A DNA stretch of 64,000 nt, taken from positions 1 through 64,000 of the forward strand of contig JAFPZX010000134.1 in the NCBI GenBank assembly GCA_017417055.1, given 5' to 3'. Numbering within the stretch: position 1 is the first letter of the stretch; the number at the start of each line of letters is the position of its first letter. Below are positions 54,341-63,842 of this stretch, one piece after another. The position numbers were made by a program, and so were the translations under genes. Below the pieces are notes generated by a model that was given only the letters and a program-made list of their open reading frames with translations, searched no databases and had not been told where the DNA came from. The stretch is from Anaerolineaceae bacterium (lineage in GTDB: Bacteria; Chloroflexota; Anaerolineae; Anaerolineales; Anaerolineaceae).

Positions 54341-54904
54341 TTACTCAACAATCAACCGGTCATAAATGCTTTCCAACAGTTTTTCCCCGATTCCGGGAAT
54401 TTCCAAAATTTCTTCGATTCTTTTAAAACCGCCTTTTTTTTCTCTGAGTCTTATTATATCATCAGCTCGTTTTTCGCCAATACCGGGAAAGGACATTAGT
54501 TGTTCTTTATCTGCTGTATTGATATTGATCCTTTCTTTTTCCTGTACAGGTAAAGTAAGCGTCGGCTGAAAAGGTCCGGCAGTTGGGATAATTATATTCT
54601 CTCCGTCAATTACCCATTTCGAAAGATCAGCATATTGTCTGTCAGCATTATCAGTTAACCCACCTGCAAATTCAACAACATCAGACAGACGAATTCGTCC
54701 AGTAAATTTATAAATTCCAGGCGTTTTCACAGCGCCATAGATACTCACCTGCCTGTCTGATTCGTCATAAACATTCCTGATAAGAATAGGAGTTGGCTGT
54801 GAAGGGTTTGTAATCAGCATAACCAGACCGGTTACGATTACAATAACTAATGAGAAGATTACAACCCTCCACAACCAATCCATCTTTTTTTTAATATCAA
54901 GCAA
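54341..54904 (-). CDS. comEA: ComEA-like DNA-binding protein (SLBB + helix-hairpin-helix)
   Basis: 187 aa. A membrane anchor VVIFSLVIVIVTGLVMLI (about 13-30) precedes an SLBB domain (VSIYGAVKTPGIYKFTGRIRLSDVVEFAGGL) and two helix-hairpin-helix motifs (LMSFPGIGEKRADDIIRLRE and LEIPGIGEKLLESIYDRL). ComEA binds incoming DNA on the outer face of the membrane. No comEC or other competence gene is next to it. Confidence 0.87.
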   Translation of the reverse strand: MLDIKKKMDWLWRVVIFSLVIVIVTGLVMLITNPSQPTPILIRNVYDESDRQVSIYGAVKTPGIYKFTGRIRLSDVVEFAGGLTDNADRQYADLSKWVIDGENIIIPTAGPFQPTLTLPVQEKERININTADKEQLMSFPGIGEKRADDIIRLREKKGGFKRIEEILEIPGIGEKLLESIYDRLIVE

Positions 54905-55817
54905 CGCTTTCAGCTTCTCTCATAACAGGGATTTCCCGTTCTTCCTCAAGTGCGAGCATTGTTTCAAAAGAAGCTAAAGCAACTTCCAGCATGGAATCAT
55001 CCGGCTCTGCTGTCGTAATATTTTGAACCAGCAGATTCGGCTTCGCAAGGAACCTGACAACAGGATTGTCAAGATGCCGTGCTGTAAAGAAAATGAATTC
55101 ATACGAAACGCCCGCGATAACCGGGATCAACAGAAGACGGCTCAACAAACGGGACGCCATCGTTTTCGTAAGCGGCCCGATCAGGATAAACAGCAGAACA
55201 GAAATAATCACAACGGTAACCATAAAGGCTGTTCCGCAGCGGGGATGCTGACGAGACTGTTTTCGTGCGTTTTCCACTGTCATTTCCAGTCCGGCTTCAT
55301 AACAATTGATGGTTTTATGTTCCGCACCATGATAACGGAAAACCCGTTTGATATCTTCCATTTGCGAAACAGCAATCATGTAGATCAAAACAACTGCAAG
55401 TCGGAAAATACCTTCCAGCGCATTGGATAACCACATGGAAACATGCAGACGGTCTTCCAATATTTTTCCGATCCATGCCGGACCGACAAAAAACAACAAG
55501 GCTGCAAGGCCAAATGCGATGAGCATTGTCAACACCATTTCAACCGGTGTAATTTTTTCATCCTCACCTGTCTGCATATTTGCAGAAATCGACAAATACT
55601 TCATTCCCAATCCCAGTGAGTCCCACAAAGAAACCAAGCCTCTTAAAAGAGGAATTTTCGTAATTTTAGATTTGTAGATACCTTTTAATTCCTCGGTTAC
55701 AGTTTCTATGCTGCCATCGGGCTTCCGAAAAGAAGCGGCAAGGTATTTTTTCCCCCGCATCAATACACCTTCAATTAAAGCTTGTCCGCCATAAGACGGT
55801 AAACATTTCTCTGCCAT
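54897..55817 (-). CDS. DUF1385 membrane protein (YqhQ-like)
   Basis: 306 aa. YGGQALIEGVLMRGKKYLAASFRKPDGSI is the DUF1385 start; RGLVSLWDSLGLGMKYLSISA, FRYHGAEHKTINCYEAGLEMTVENARKQSRQHPRCGTAF and five or so membrane segments follow. The ATG at 55817 is preceded by AGGAG 11 bases upstream. Overlaps the comEA-like gene by 8 bp. Function unknown. Confidence 0.88.
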   Translation of the reverse strand: MAEKCLPSYGGQALIEGVLMRGKKYLAASFRKPDGSIETVTEELKGIYKSKITKIPLLRGLVSLWDSLGLGMKYLSISANMQTGEDEKITPVEMVLTMLIAFGLAALLFFVGPAWIGKILEDRLHVSMWLSNALEGIFRLAVVLIYMIAVSQMEDIKRVFRYHGAEHKTINCYEAGLEMTVENARKQSRQHPRCGTAFMVTVVIISVLLFILIGPLTKTMASRLLSRLLLIPVIAGVSYEFIFFTARHLDNPVVRFLAKPNLLVQNITTAEPDDSMLEVALASFETMLALEEEREIPVMREAESVA

Positions 55818-55942
55818 AATTAATTTAACTCCTGCTAACATTATATTCGAAAATTGATATTTAATTAAGATATCGAAAAAAATTTACAAAAATCTAATAT
55901 CCATTTGTTTTTAATGTATAATCAACTTTCTGAGGCATACAA

Positions 55943-57187
55943 ATGACTGTACAAATCTTTCGTTATATCCGCGTTTTTTTTATCCTGATTTTGTTATTCT
56001 CACTCGGATTGATTCTTGTTGATCTTTTCCCAAATGATTATCTGGAACCGCAATATTCAAAATCAATTAATCAGCTGGAAAGTGAAGAAGTTTACCCAAA
56101 TTATCTGTTCAGCACCGATGCCGCTATCATGGATAATTTTACTGACATGATTATGATAAAAGCATGCAGAATATCTGATGCCTACACAAACAGTATTCAG
56201 GCTGCATTCGGCAATAACGGATATCCACGCTATTGGAACGGTTATTTACTTTTTTTGCGTCCGACACTTTCCCAATTTACCTATCAGCAAATCAGATACA
56301 TTAACATGTTTGTACTAATACTCTGCTTTTGTGTTTGCTTTTCGGGGATTCATCGAAAAATAAATATCGCAGCTGCAATTGGGTTTGCAATATCAATTAT
56401 CGCATGTTTTTTTGTCTTTATCGGAGAATCACTTCAGTATTTTTCTGTTTTTATTCTTTTATTCCTGGTTTTGATAATGATACTTTATAATCCGAAATTT
56501 CAAGTTTTGGAAAATTCAGCACTGCTTTTATTTGCCGCAGGAATGATGACAAATTTCTTTGATATGCTTACTGCTCCGCTGCTGACACTTGGAATTCCTC
56601 TCATCCTGATTCTTTGCCTCAGCGCTAAGAATTCCGAATCCGTTTCAATGAGCAAACAATTTTCCTCAATATTTACCCATTCCATCGCATGGTGCTTTGG
56701 TTATGCCTTTTGCTGGATTGCGAAATGGACACTTGGAACTTTAGTCCTGAATGAAAACATTTTTGCCGACGCTTTGAAGACAGGACAATTGCGCACATTC
56801 GGCAGCGAATCATTTCCGATTGACAGGCTTTTAATGTATAAACTGAATATAGAAACTTATTATTTTTCAAAAGGACATAAGCCATTTGTTTTTATTATTG
56901 CTGCAATAACAATTCTTATTATCTTCTTGTTCAAGTATCATATAAAAAACAATATTAAAAAGATTATTATTCCGGTGCTGTTTATCGGTATTTACCCCTA
57001 TATCTGGTTTTTTGTATTTGCCAATCACTCACAGCAGCATTATTTTTACACTTACAGAATCCAGGCAATAACACTTTTTGCGGTTTTTGCGGCTCTCAGC
57101 AGCTCTATAGACTTTGATCGTTTCTTATCCGAAATAATAGACAACAAAAAGAATCAAGATGTTTTTCTAAAATCGGATAACTGCTGA
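55943..57187 (+). CDS. Multi-spanning membrane protein
   Basis: 414 aa with about ten hydrophobic segments, beginning YIRVFFILILLFSLGLILVDLF. A large extracytoplasmic loop lies near residues 35-115 (SEEVYPNYLFSTDAAIMDNFTDMIMIKACR). It may be a GT-C-type or lipid-linked-sugar-related protein, but I see no catalytic DD or DE motif and do not assign it. Bases are more AT-rich than the neighbours. A -10-like TATAAT is at 55917-55922. Confidence 0.75.
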   Translation: MTVQIFRYIRVFFILILLFSLGLILVDLFPNDYLEPQYSKSINQLESEEVYPNYLFSTDAAIMDNFTDMIMIKACRISDAYTNSIQAAFGNNGYPRYWNGYLLFLRPTLSQFTYQQIRYINMFVLILCFCVCFSGIHRKINIAAAIGFAISIIACFFVFIGESLQYFSVFILLFLVLIMILYNPKFQVLENSALLLFAAGMMTNFFDMLTAPLLTLGIPLILILCLSAKNSESVSMSKQFSSIFTHSIAWCFGYAFCWIAKWTLGTLVLNENIFADALKTGQLRTFGSESFPIDRLLMYKLNIETYYFSKGHKPFVFIIAAITILIIFLFKYHIKNNIKKIIIPVLFIGIYPYIWFFVFANHSQQHYFYTYRIQAITLFAVFAALSSSIDFDRFLSEIIDNKKNQDVFLKSDNC

Positions 57188-57548
57188 TATACAAAAATAC
57201 TTTTGGAAAAATATACGGTAAAAAGGAATAATCATTTGTACATGCATCCTGAATGATAGCTTTGATTTTTCGCAAATTTTCACGAAAAACTATACTAAAA
57301 TAATTGTATTTTCCCTAATAAATGAAAATTGGTGTATAATAATTTGAAATTTAAAATGATTGAATCGTTTGACGGTTTAACGTAGATGGATTATACCAGT
57401 GAACTAATCACTGTTTACTAAAAATGCACTGTATAGAAGATATATTATTCAATATTATATATACAGTAACATTATTTTGCAGCAAGTTTTTTATTTCAGC
57501 GTATTCTATGGAACCGTCAGGAGATATCTTGAACGGTTTTTTTATTAA
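57188..57548 (+). other. AT-rich intergenic region with structured leader before recX
   Basis: A promoter-like pair TTGACG (57369-57374) and TATACC (57392-57397), 17-bp spacer, is followed by a CTGTATA...TATACAG inverted repeat (about 57429-57467) and then a terminator. CTAATCACTGTTTACTAA near 57404-57421 resembles a decayed end of the intergenic repeat family. Confidence 0.5.
57514..57545 (+). terminator. Terminator directly before the recX start codon
   Basis: AACCGT at 57514-57519 pairs with ACGGTT at 57535-57540, followed by five more T residues. The recX ATG is at 57549. It either ends a short leader RNA or acts as an attenuator. Confidence 0.7.
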
Positions 57549-58184
57549 ATGGACGAGAATAAGATAACTCGATTAGCCGTACAAAAAAGGAATCCAAAAC
57601 GAGTCAATGTCTACCTTGACGGAAACTTTGCATTTGGATTGTACCGCGAAACAGCCGCCTGGCTGGAAATCGGGCAAGTCCTTTCTGATGAAAAAATAAA
57701 AAAACTGCTTGATACGGACCAAAAGAATGAAGTCTATGAAAAAGCGCTTGAGTTTATTTCTTTCAAGCCGAGAACCATTCATGAAACACGTATAAAACTG
57801 CAAAAGTCAGGTTATGATGAAGAACTCATAAACAGCACACTTGCAGAGTTATCCGAAAACGGTCTGCTGGACGATGAAATATACGCGAACTTATGGGTTG
57901 AGGAAAGATCAAGCTTCAAACCCAGAAGTAGACGAATGATTTCCTATGAACTTCGCCGAAAAGGTATCTCCGATGAATTGATTCAATCCGCCGTTGAAGA
58001 AATTGATGATTATAAAGCAGCATTGGAAATTGCTGAAAAACGATTGTATCGTTATGAAGGTCTTTCGAGGATGGAATTTCGCAATAAATTAGGAAATTTT
58101 CTTGCCGGGAAAGGCTTCTCTTACGATGTTATTTCAGAAACAACGCAAAAACTTTGGCATCAACTGAACTCTTCAACGAAATGA
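57549..58184 (+). CDS. recX: Regulatory protein RecX
   Basis: 211 aa. NPKRVNVYLDGNFAFGL, then RecX helical repeats: YEKALEFISFKPRTIHETRIKLQKSGYDEELI, LLDDEIYANLWVEERSSFKPRSRRMISYELRRKGISDELI and a third C-terminal copy. RecX inhibits RecA filaments. recA is not in the window. No Shine-Dalgarno is visible because the terminator T run occupies that place. Confidence 0.9.
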   Translation: MDENKITRLAVQKRNPKRVNVYLDGNFAFGLYRETAAWLEIGQVLSDEKIKKLLDTDQKNEVYEKALEFISFKPRTIHETRIKLQKSGYDEELINSTLAELSENGLLDDEIYANLWVEERSSFKPRSRRMISYELRRKGISDELIQSAVEEIDDYKAALEIAEKRLYRYEGLSRMEFRNKLGNFLAGKGFSYDVISETTQKLWHQLNSSTK

Positions 58185-58209
58185 TATATGATTTGGGGAT
58201 GGTTGATTT

Positions 58210-59811
58210 ATGGGAAAAAATTTGTCGATATTGTTAGCGGTAAAACCCGACGCCGCAGCGCCCGCACCCGGCCCTGCCGGTATTCCGGTCTGGATTTTTA
58301 TCATCTGTATTTTATTGATCGCAGCAGCTGCCTATTTTGTAGCAAATTATCTGGCTCGTTCTATGAATGAAAAGTTTGTTCATGAACAGCAGCAGGACGC
58401 GGAAAATATTATTCTTGTCAGCCGTGAAAAGGCACAGCTCATTGAATCTGACGCCAAGGATAATGCAATCAATATTTTGAAAGAGGCTGAAAATGAAATT
58501 CAGCGCCGACGCGGTGAATTAACTCGCGAGGATGACAGACTTCAGAAAAAACGAATTGATCTCGATCATCGTGTCGAAAAAATCGAACAGCGGGAAAATA
58601 ACCTGAATAAACGTCAAAGTACACTTGATAAACGGCAGAACGATATCGAGAAAATGTCTACAAAACAACTGGAAGAACTCCAGCGTGTGTCCAACATGAC
58701 CGTAACAGAAGCCCGTCAGGAACTTCTTTCCAAAGTAGAACATGAAGCACACAGCGATATGGCACGAATCATCCGCCAAATCGAACAGGAAGCTCGAGTA
58801 GAAGGCGATAAGAAGGCAAGAGAAATTTTGGCTACAGCAATTCAGCGTGTCGCTTCTGATCAGGTGAACGAAATTACAACTTCCATTGTAAACCTTCCCG
58901 GTGAGGAAATGAAAGGGCGGATTGTCGGACGTAATGGCCGCAACATCCGCGCATTTGAACAGGCAGCAGGTGTTGATGTGATCGTTGATGATACACCTGA
59001 AGCAGTTATGATCTCCTGTTTTGATCCGATCCGCAGAGAAATCGCACGCCGTTCACTCGATCGTCTGATTCAGGATGGCCGAATTCATCCTGCTCATATT
59101 GAAAAGGTTTTGAACGAAGAGGAAAAAGAAGTCTCCAAACTGATTGTTGAAGCCGGTGAACAAGCGACTTATGAGGCAGGTGTTGTCGGACTCCATCCGG
59201 AAATCATCAAGATGCTCGGCCGCCTGAAATATCGAACATCGTATGGTCAGAATCAGCTCAATCATTCCATCGAAACATCAAAACTTGCATCCGTTATCGC
59301 ATCGGAATTAGGCGCGGATGTGGAGCTTGCCCGATTAGGCGCACTTCTCCATGATCTCGGAAAATCTATGGATCATAATACGGAAGGTACTCATGCAAAG
59401 ATCGGTGCTGAATTCGCAAAACGTTACGGTGTCAACTCAAAAGCGGTAAACATTATCGCAAGCCATCACCATGAGGTAGAGCAGGAATCTGTTGAAGCTG
59501 TTATCGTAGAAGCTGCTGATGCGATTTCCGGTGCACGCCCCGGTGCTCGCCGTGAAGATCTTGACCAATACATCAAGCGGCTGCGTGCTCTTGAAGAGAT
59601 TGCAAACTCTCACAAGGGAGTTTCGAACTCATACGCTATTCAGGCAGGCCGTGAAGTACGTATTATCGTTACTCCGGAAGAGGTTGATGATTACACTGCG
59701 CAGCAAATGGCAAGAGATATTGCCAACCAGGTGGAAGAAACCATGCAATATCCGGGACAAATCAAGGTTACTGTTATTCGCGAAACCCGTGCGGTTGAAT
59801 ATGCGAAATAA
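58210..59811 (+). CDS. rny: Ribonuclease Y
   Basis: 533 aa membrane-tethered endoribonuclease initiating mRNA decay. One membrane segment (VWIFIICILLIAAAAYFVANYL, about 27-48), a long coiled coil (about 55-215), a KH domain (GRIVGRNGRNIRAFEQAAGVDVIVDDTPE), and an HD domain with LARLGALLHDLGKSMDHNTEGTHA and IASHHHEVE. Typical family length. The proline/alanine-rich stretch before the membrane segment is unusual but short. Confidence 0.95.
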   Translation: MGKNLSILLAVKPDAAAPAPGPAGIPVWIFIICILLIAAAAYFVANYLARSMNEKFVHEQQQDAENIILVSREKAQLIESDAKDNAINILKEAENEIQRRRGELTREDDRLQKKRIDLDHRVEKIEQRENNLNKRQSTLDKRQNDIEKMSTKQLEELQRVSNMTVTEARQELLSKVEHEAHSDMARIIRQIEQEARVEGDKKAREILATAIQRVASDQVNEITTSIVNLPGEEMKGRIVGRNGRNIRAFEQAAGVDVIVDDTPEAVMISCFDPIRREIARRSLDRLIQDGRIHPAHIEKVLNEEEKEVSKLIVEAGEQATYEAGVVGLHPEIIKMLGRLKYRTSYGQNQLNHSIETSKLASVIASELGADVELARLGALLHDLGKSMDHNTEGTHAKIGAEFAKRYGVNSKAVNIIASHHHEVEQESVEAVIVEAADAISGARPGARREDLDQYIKRLRALEEIANSHKGVSNSYAIQAGREVRIIVTPEEVDDYTAQQMARDIANQVEETMQYPGQIKVTVIRETRAVEYAK

Positions 59812-59832
59812 AATAAATAATTTATAAAAAGC

Positions 59833-59872
59833 AAAACAAAAGCGTCATAATCGGGCGCTTTTGTTTTATTTG
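59833..59872 (+). terminator. Terminator after rny
   Basis: AAAACAAAAGCG at 59833-59844 pairs with CGCTTTTGTTTT at 59856-59867, followed by ATTT. The symmetric A and T tracts make it potentially bidirectional. Confidence 0.85.
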
Positions 59873-59888
59873 ATATATAATTTAAACT

Positions 59889-62303
59889 ATGGACGGAAAT
59901 GGCTTTTTAAACTTATTCGGAAATCACTTGTCAGAACGGCAAGCGTATTTTGACATCAATCTGCTCCCTATGAATTTGTCAGAGGGACGGAATATAGGTG
60001 AGCTTTCCGGTTTGTTTCTTTATACCGCTCCGAAAAAAACAGAAAGCAGCCGTCAATCTGATATATTTATTGTTCTGTTCTATGTAGATAATATTCAGAT
60101 AACAGAATCCAGAATGAGATCATGGGCTGATATATTAGCGAATACATATTATTCTGCCCGCGGTTCTTTTACAATGGGAATGAAAGCCGCAGTAAAAAAA
60201 ATGGCAGCTTACATTGCAAAAGAAAACAAAGATCAAATAATGCCTTCGATTTTTATGAATACAGCCGTTTTACGAGACAGGACTCTTATGATTGCTCACG
60301 CCGGTCCGGTTCATACAACGGTCATATCTTCTGATCGGGTTCAGAATTTTAATGATGAAACATCCCTTCCTATTCAGATCAATCACAACGATTTAAATTT
60401 CTTTTCAACTGACGTCCATTCTGAAGATATCATTCTTCTTTGTCCAAAAGTTCCGAATGACTGGACAAATGCGGCAATTATGGAAGTAACCGGAGATACA
60501 CCGCTAAACGCAATTCGCTTTCTTTTGGATCGGTCAGGAGGAAATCTTCAAGCTGCTGTTATACAGTTAAAAGCAGGGAAGGGTCAAATAACCTTCCGTT
60601 CAAGATCAACCATTACTGCAAACATCCAGGAAGAAAGACAAACCAAAAACAAATCAGACTCCGGGAAAAAGCGCATATCATCAGAGGAAATCGATCAATT
60701 TTCAGACGGAACAAATGTAAATTCTATACCTGTTGCCAGGCCTTTGCTTCGTCAACGGAAGTCATTGGAATTATTCGCTGAAGATGAATTGAAAAGTGAT
60801 GATCAGCAAACTAATGCAGAAAAAGAAGACAAAACGAGCGATGACACTTTATCTGTAAATTCAAATGATGACACCAAAAATTCGTTGACCGGAGATCATG
60901 AACTTCCCGGGGCTCAGGATTTACCCTATGATTTTTCGGAAGATGAATCATCAAAAGAAGACAATCAAAAACTTTTGAATCGGAGAAAAAAGCCGGACAG
61001 ACAATTTACCAACAACACAAACACTCAAATCAAAAAAAATGCTGATAACAAGGATAAACCCAAGGGAAAATTCAATGTAAGACGGTTTCTTTTGATCTTG
61101 GTTTGCGGTTTATTAATTCCTGTCCTTGTTGTGTCAGTTTTGTTTTTTATCTATTCCGGCCGAAGTAAAAACCAGCTTCATGAAGAATATCTTTCACTCG
61201 GTATAGCCGCAGCACAAAAAGCAATCAACGCGAATACATTGCGGAATAAAGAAACACTTTGGGCAGAATCATTATCTTATTCAGAGCAGTCACTGAGTTA
61301 TGGAAATTCACCTGCTGCCAGAGATTTGCGCAAACAGGCAATGACCTCGATCGATCAAATAAATGGTGGAATTTCCACTATTTACAACTACGCAAATCAA
61401 AGCAAACTTCCGCAAGGCCTGAACATTACAGAAATTGCTTCATCCGGGCAGTTTACTTACGCACTTGATTCTGCAAGCGGATCTGTCCTGCGTTTTTCAG
61501 CAAGTGGCAGCGGACTTTCACTTGACAGTAATTTCACATGCGCACCGGGTATCTATAAGCAGCTGAAAACATCCGAGGATGAAGAAAAAGAAGATAAGAC
61601 GATAAAAGTCAACGCTTTGGTTGATTTCGCTGTTCTACCTGGCGGAAATCCACATGGGTTTGTTCTTGCCGGAATCGACAGGGACGCAAACATTTTATAC
61701 TGTTCCGGAACAAAAAATAACCAGGCAGCAGAACTGATAAAACCCAATACAAGAAGTTTGACAGTTTCATCAGTTTACTTTTCCAATAACTCATTATATA
61801 TTCTTGATTCACAAGCTTCTGTTGTTTGGGAGTATCTGTTCAATAATTCAGACGGATTTATTTATGAACCTTCTAATTACTACGGTTCTTATACACCATT
61901 TCTTTCAGATATTATTGATTTTGCCATGTTTCGAGAATACAGTTATTTTCTTAGAAAAAACAGCAGCCTGTTGGTTTGTGATTATACAGGATACCGCCCT
62001 GATTGCAGAGATTATACAGATATTCAAAATGAAGATGGATCTGTATTTGTTGGGTTTGACAATCATCGGTTCAAAAAAATCATTATAAACGCCTCACCGG
62101 ATAATTCGATATACATTATGGATGAAAAGCTCCAATCCGTTTTGAACCTGTCTGTCAAAATGAACTACATTCGGTATATTGTCCCAAATCGTTCCATCGA
62201 TGAGATTTCGCAATATTCGATAGCGACAGGTTTTGGTATCACCGGACAGAACCGATTGCTTTGGAGTTACCAGAATGACTTGTATACAGCTAATATACCA
62301 TAA
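59889..62303 (+). CDS. Large membrane-anchored protein, PPM-phosphatase-like N-terminus
   Basis: 804 aa. Residues about 1-235 have a pattern that recalls PP2C-type domains (a middle AVLRDRTLMIAHAGPVHTTVI, then DIILLCPKVPNDWTNAAIMEV and a final NLQAAVIQLKAG), but the acidic metal-binding positions are not evident, so it may be inactive. Residues about 240-395 are polar and low complexity. A single membrane segment FLLILVCGLLIPVLVVSVLFFIY (about 400-422) leads to an extracytoplasmic C-terminal half with beta-propeller-like repeats (ITEIASSGQFTYALDSASGSVLRFS; SVYFSNNSLYILDSQASVVWEY). I do not assign a function. Confidence 0.68.
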   Translation: MDGNGFLNLFGNHLSERQAYFDINLLPMNLSEGRNIGELSGLFLYTAPKKTESSRQSDIFIVLFYVDNIQITESRMRSWADILANTYYSARGSFTMGMKAAVKKMAAYIAKENKDQIMPSIFMNTAVLRDRTLMIAHAGPVHTTVISSDRVQNFNDETSLPIQINHNDLNFFSTDVHSEDIILLCPKVPNDWTNAAIMEVTGDTPLNAIRFLLDRSGGNLQAAVIQLKAGKGQITFRSRSTITANIQEERQTKNKSDSGKKRISSEEIDQFSDGTNVNSIPVARPLLRQRKSLELFAEDELKSDDQQTNAEKEDKTSDDTLSVNSNDDTKNSLTGDHELPGAQDLPYDFSEDESSKEDNQKLLNRRKKPDRQFTNNTNTQIKKNADNKDKPKGKFNVRRFLLILVCGLLIPVLVVSVLFFIYSGRSKNQLHEEYLSLGIAAAQKAINANTLRNKETLWAESLSYSEQSLSYGNSPAARDLRKQAMTSIDQINGGISTIYNYANQSKLPQGLNITEIASSGQFTYALDSASGSVLRFSASGSGLSLDSNFTCAPGIYKQLKTSEDEEKEDKTIKVNALVDFAVLPGGNPHGFVLAGIDRDANILYCSGTKNNQAAELIKPNTRSLTVSSVYFSNNSLYILDSQASVVWEYLFNNSDGFIYEPSNYYGSYTPFLSDIIDFAMFREYSYFLRKNSSLLVCDYTGYRPDCRDYTDIQNEDGSVFVGFDNHRFKKIIINASPDNSIYIMDEKLQSVLNLSVKMNYIRYIVPNRSIDEISQYSIATGFGITGQNRLLWSYQNDLYTANIP

Positions 62304-62321
62304 TTTATAAAAAAGGAGAAA

Positions 62322-63515
62322 ATGGATATGGTTATTAATTATACAGAAATCAAAAGTTCAATAACACCGATAAATCGGGACCATGTTAATGCATTTCTTT
62401 CCGAAATTGAAAAGTCAGGCAGCTTTTCATTACAAAAATGTGATATCAACTCTTATATTGAAAGTGATTTTTGTCTGATTTATATCATGACCGGAGGAAC
62501 TGAGGGAATTTTTCTGGAAAATCTGGAAACTTTTACATCCAAACCATGTTATATTCTCACAAGCGGAGAAAGCAATTCACTTGCTGCATCGATGGAAATA
62601 CTTTCTTATCTGAAAAACCGGGGATACCAGGGAGAAATTCTGCATGGATCCGCGCAGAGAATCGCAGGAAGGATCAACAGTCTTTATCTGACAAGCCAAA
62701 CATTGAAAAAACTGAATGGGATCCGCGTCGGTACAATTGGTGGCTCATCTGACTGGCTGATTGACAGTGAACCGGATGAAGAAGCATATCAAAATATACT
62801 GGGAATTGAGACCGTACACATTCCCATGGAAGAATTGGTCAATGAAATCCATAAAGGCGGATATATTCCCAATCAATGGACGGAAAAACTCATGTCATTG
62901 GGATATGACCGGAAAGAGATGGAAAAATCATTGAATGTATACGGAGCAATAAAAAGGATCTCAGAAAAATACAGCCTGTTTGGTGTCACTGTCCGCTGTT
63001 TTGATTTATTGACATCAGTCCACACAACAGGCTGCCTGGCATTAGCAATTCTGAACGCTGAAGGCATTTATGCCGGATGTGAAGGCGATATGCCATCACT
63101 CATTTCCATGATCATCCTCGGAGAAATCTCGAAGAAGCCAGTCTTTATGTGCAATTTGAACCGGATCGACACAGACCGTAAAGAATTGATTTTTGCACAC
63201 TGCACACTCCCAGCCAATATGCCATACGAGATGTCACTGACGACACATTATGAATCCGGTATCGGAGTTGCAATTGCGGGATCCATTCCTGAAAAGGATG
63301 TAACAATTTTTAAAATCTCAAATGATTTGACCAACTGTTTCGCGGCGGAAGGGAAGATTATTGAAAACCTCAGAGAACCTAATTTATGCCGGACACAAAT
63401 AAAAATTTTTCTGGACCATTATGATTATTTTCTCACAAATCCAATAGCAAACCATCATGTTATTTGTCTCGGAAAGTATCAAAAAGATCTGGAAGATTTT
63501 TATAGGAATATGTAA
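62322..63515 (+). CDS. L-fucose/L-arabinose isomerase-fold protein
   Basis: 397 aa. The order of an N-terminal sugar-isomerase-like Rossmann domain (FCLIYIMTGGTEGIFLENL...CYILTSGESNSLAASMEILSYL), a second (GIRVGTIGGSSDWLIDSEPDEE) and a C-terminal barrel (LALAILNAEGIYAGCEGDMPSLISMIIL; LIFAHCTLP) fits FucI/AraA relatives. Catalytic Glu and Asp are plausible in CEGDMPS. Substrate unknown. AAGGAG lies only three bases before the ATG at 62322, so the next ATG (62328) may be the true start. Confidence 0.75.
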   Translation: MDMVINYTEIKSSITPINRDHVNAFLSEIEKSGSFSLQKCDINSYIESDFCLIYIMTGGTEGIFLENLETFTSKPCYILTSGESNSLAASMEILSYLKNRGYQGEILHGSAQRIAGRINSLYLTSQTLKKLNGIRVGTIGGSSDWLIDSEPDEEAYQNILGIETVHIPMEELVNEIHKGGYIPNQWTEKLMSLGYDRKEMEKSLNVYGAIKRISEKYSLFGVTVRCFDLLTSVHTTGCLALAILNAEGIYAGCEGDMPSLISMIILGEISKKPVFMCNLNRIDTDRKELIFAHCTLPANMPYEMSLTTHYESGIGVAIAGSIPEKDVTIFKISNDLTNCFAAEGKIIENLREPNLCRTQIKIFLDHYDYFLTNPIANHHVICLGKYQKDLEDFYRNM

Positions 63516-63554
63516 AACAAGGATAATCGTTTTACAGGGCCATTTTCGAAAAGA

Positions 63555-63595
63555 TAAAAAAAAGCTGCAAGAAATATTCTTTGCAGCTCTTTTTT
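63555..63595. terminator. Bidirectional terminator between convergent genes
   Basis: AGCTGCAA at 63563-63570 pairs with TTGCAGCT at 63581-63588, extended by GAA/TTC, with an A run on the left and CTTTTTTT on the right. It serves both the plus-strand isomerase-like gene and the minus-strand YtxH gene. Confidence 0.87.
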
Positions 63596-63601
63596 CATCA
63601 T

Positions 63602-63814
63602 TTATTCACCGCATCGTTGTTTGAGATCAGCTTCTAACTCTTCCCTTTTTTTCTGTTTCCCAATTTCATAATCCAATCTAATTTCATCAAAACCATTACG
63701 GATATCTTCTCGAATCTTCTCACCGGATTTTGGTGTTAGTAAAGAAGCAGTTACAGAGCCGATAATGGCTCCGACAATAATACCAAATGTAAATTTCACA
63801 ATACTTCGTATCAT
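63602..63814 (-). CDS. YtxH-domain small membrane protein
   Basis: 70 aa from the ATG at 63814, preceded by AAGAGG. One hydrophobic segment FTFGIIVGAIIGSVTASLLTPKSGEKIREDIR is the YtxH signature (glycine-rich helix then LTPxSGxxxR). The rest is charged. YtxH proteins are stress or cell-envelope associated. A longer upstream frame overlaps the preceding gene's tail and is less likely. Confidence 0.8.
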   Translation of the reverse strand: MIRSIVKFTFGIIVGAIIGSVTASLLTPKSGEKIREDIRNGFDEIRLDYEIGKQKKREELEADLKQRCGE

Positions 63815-63842
63815 ATTACCTCTTTTCTTATCCTGAATTTTA

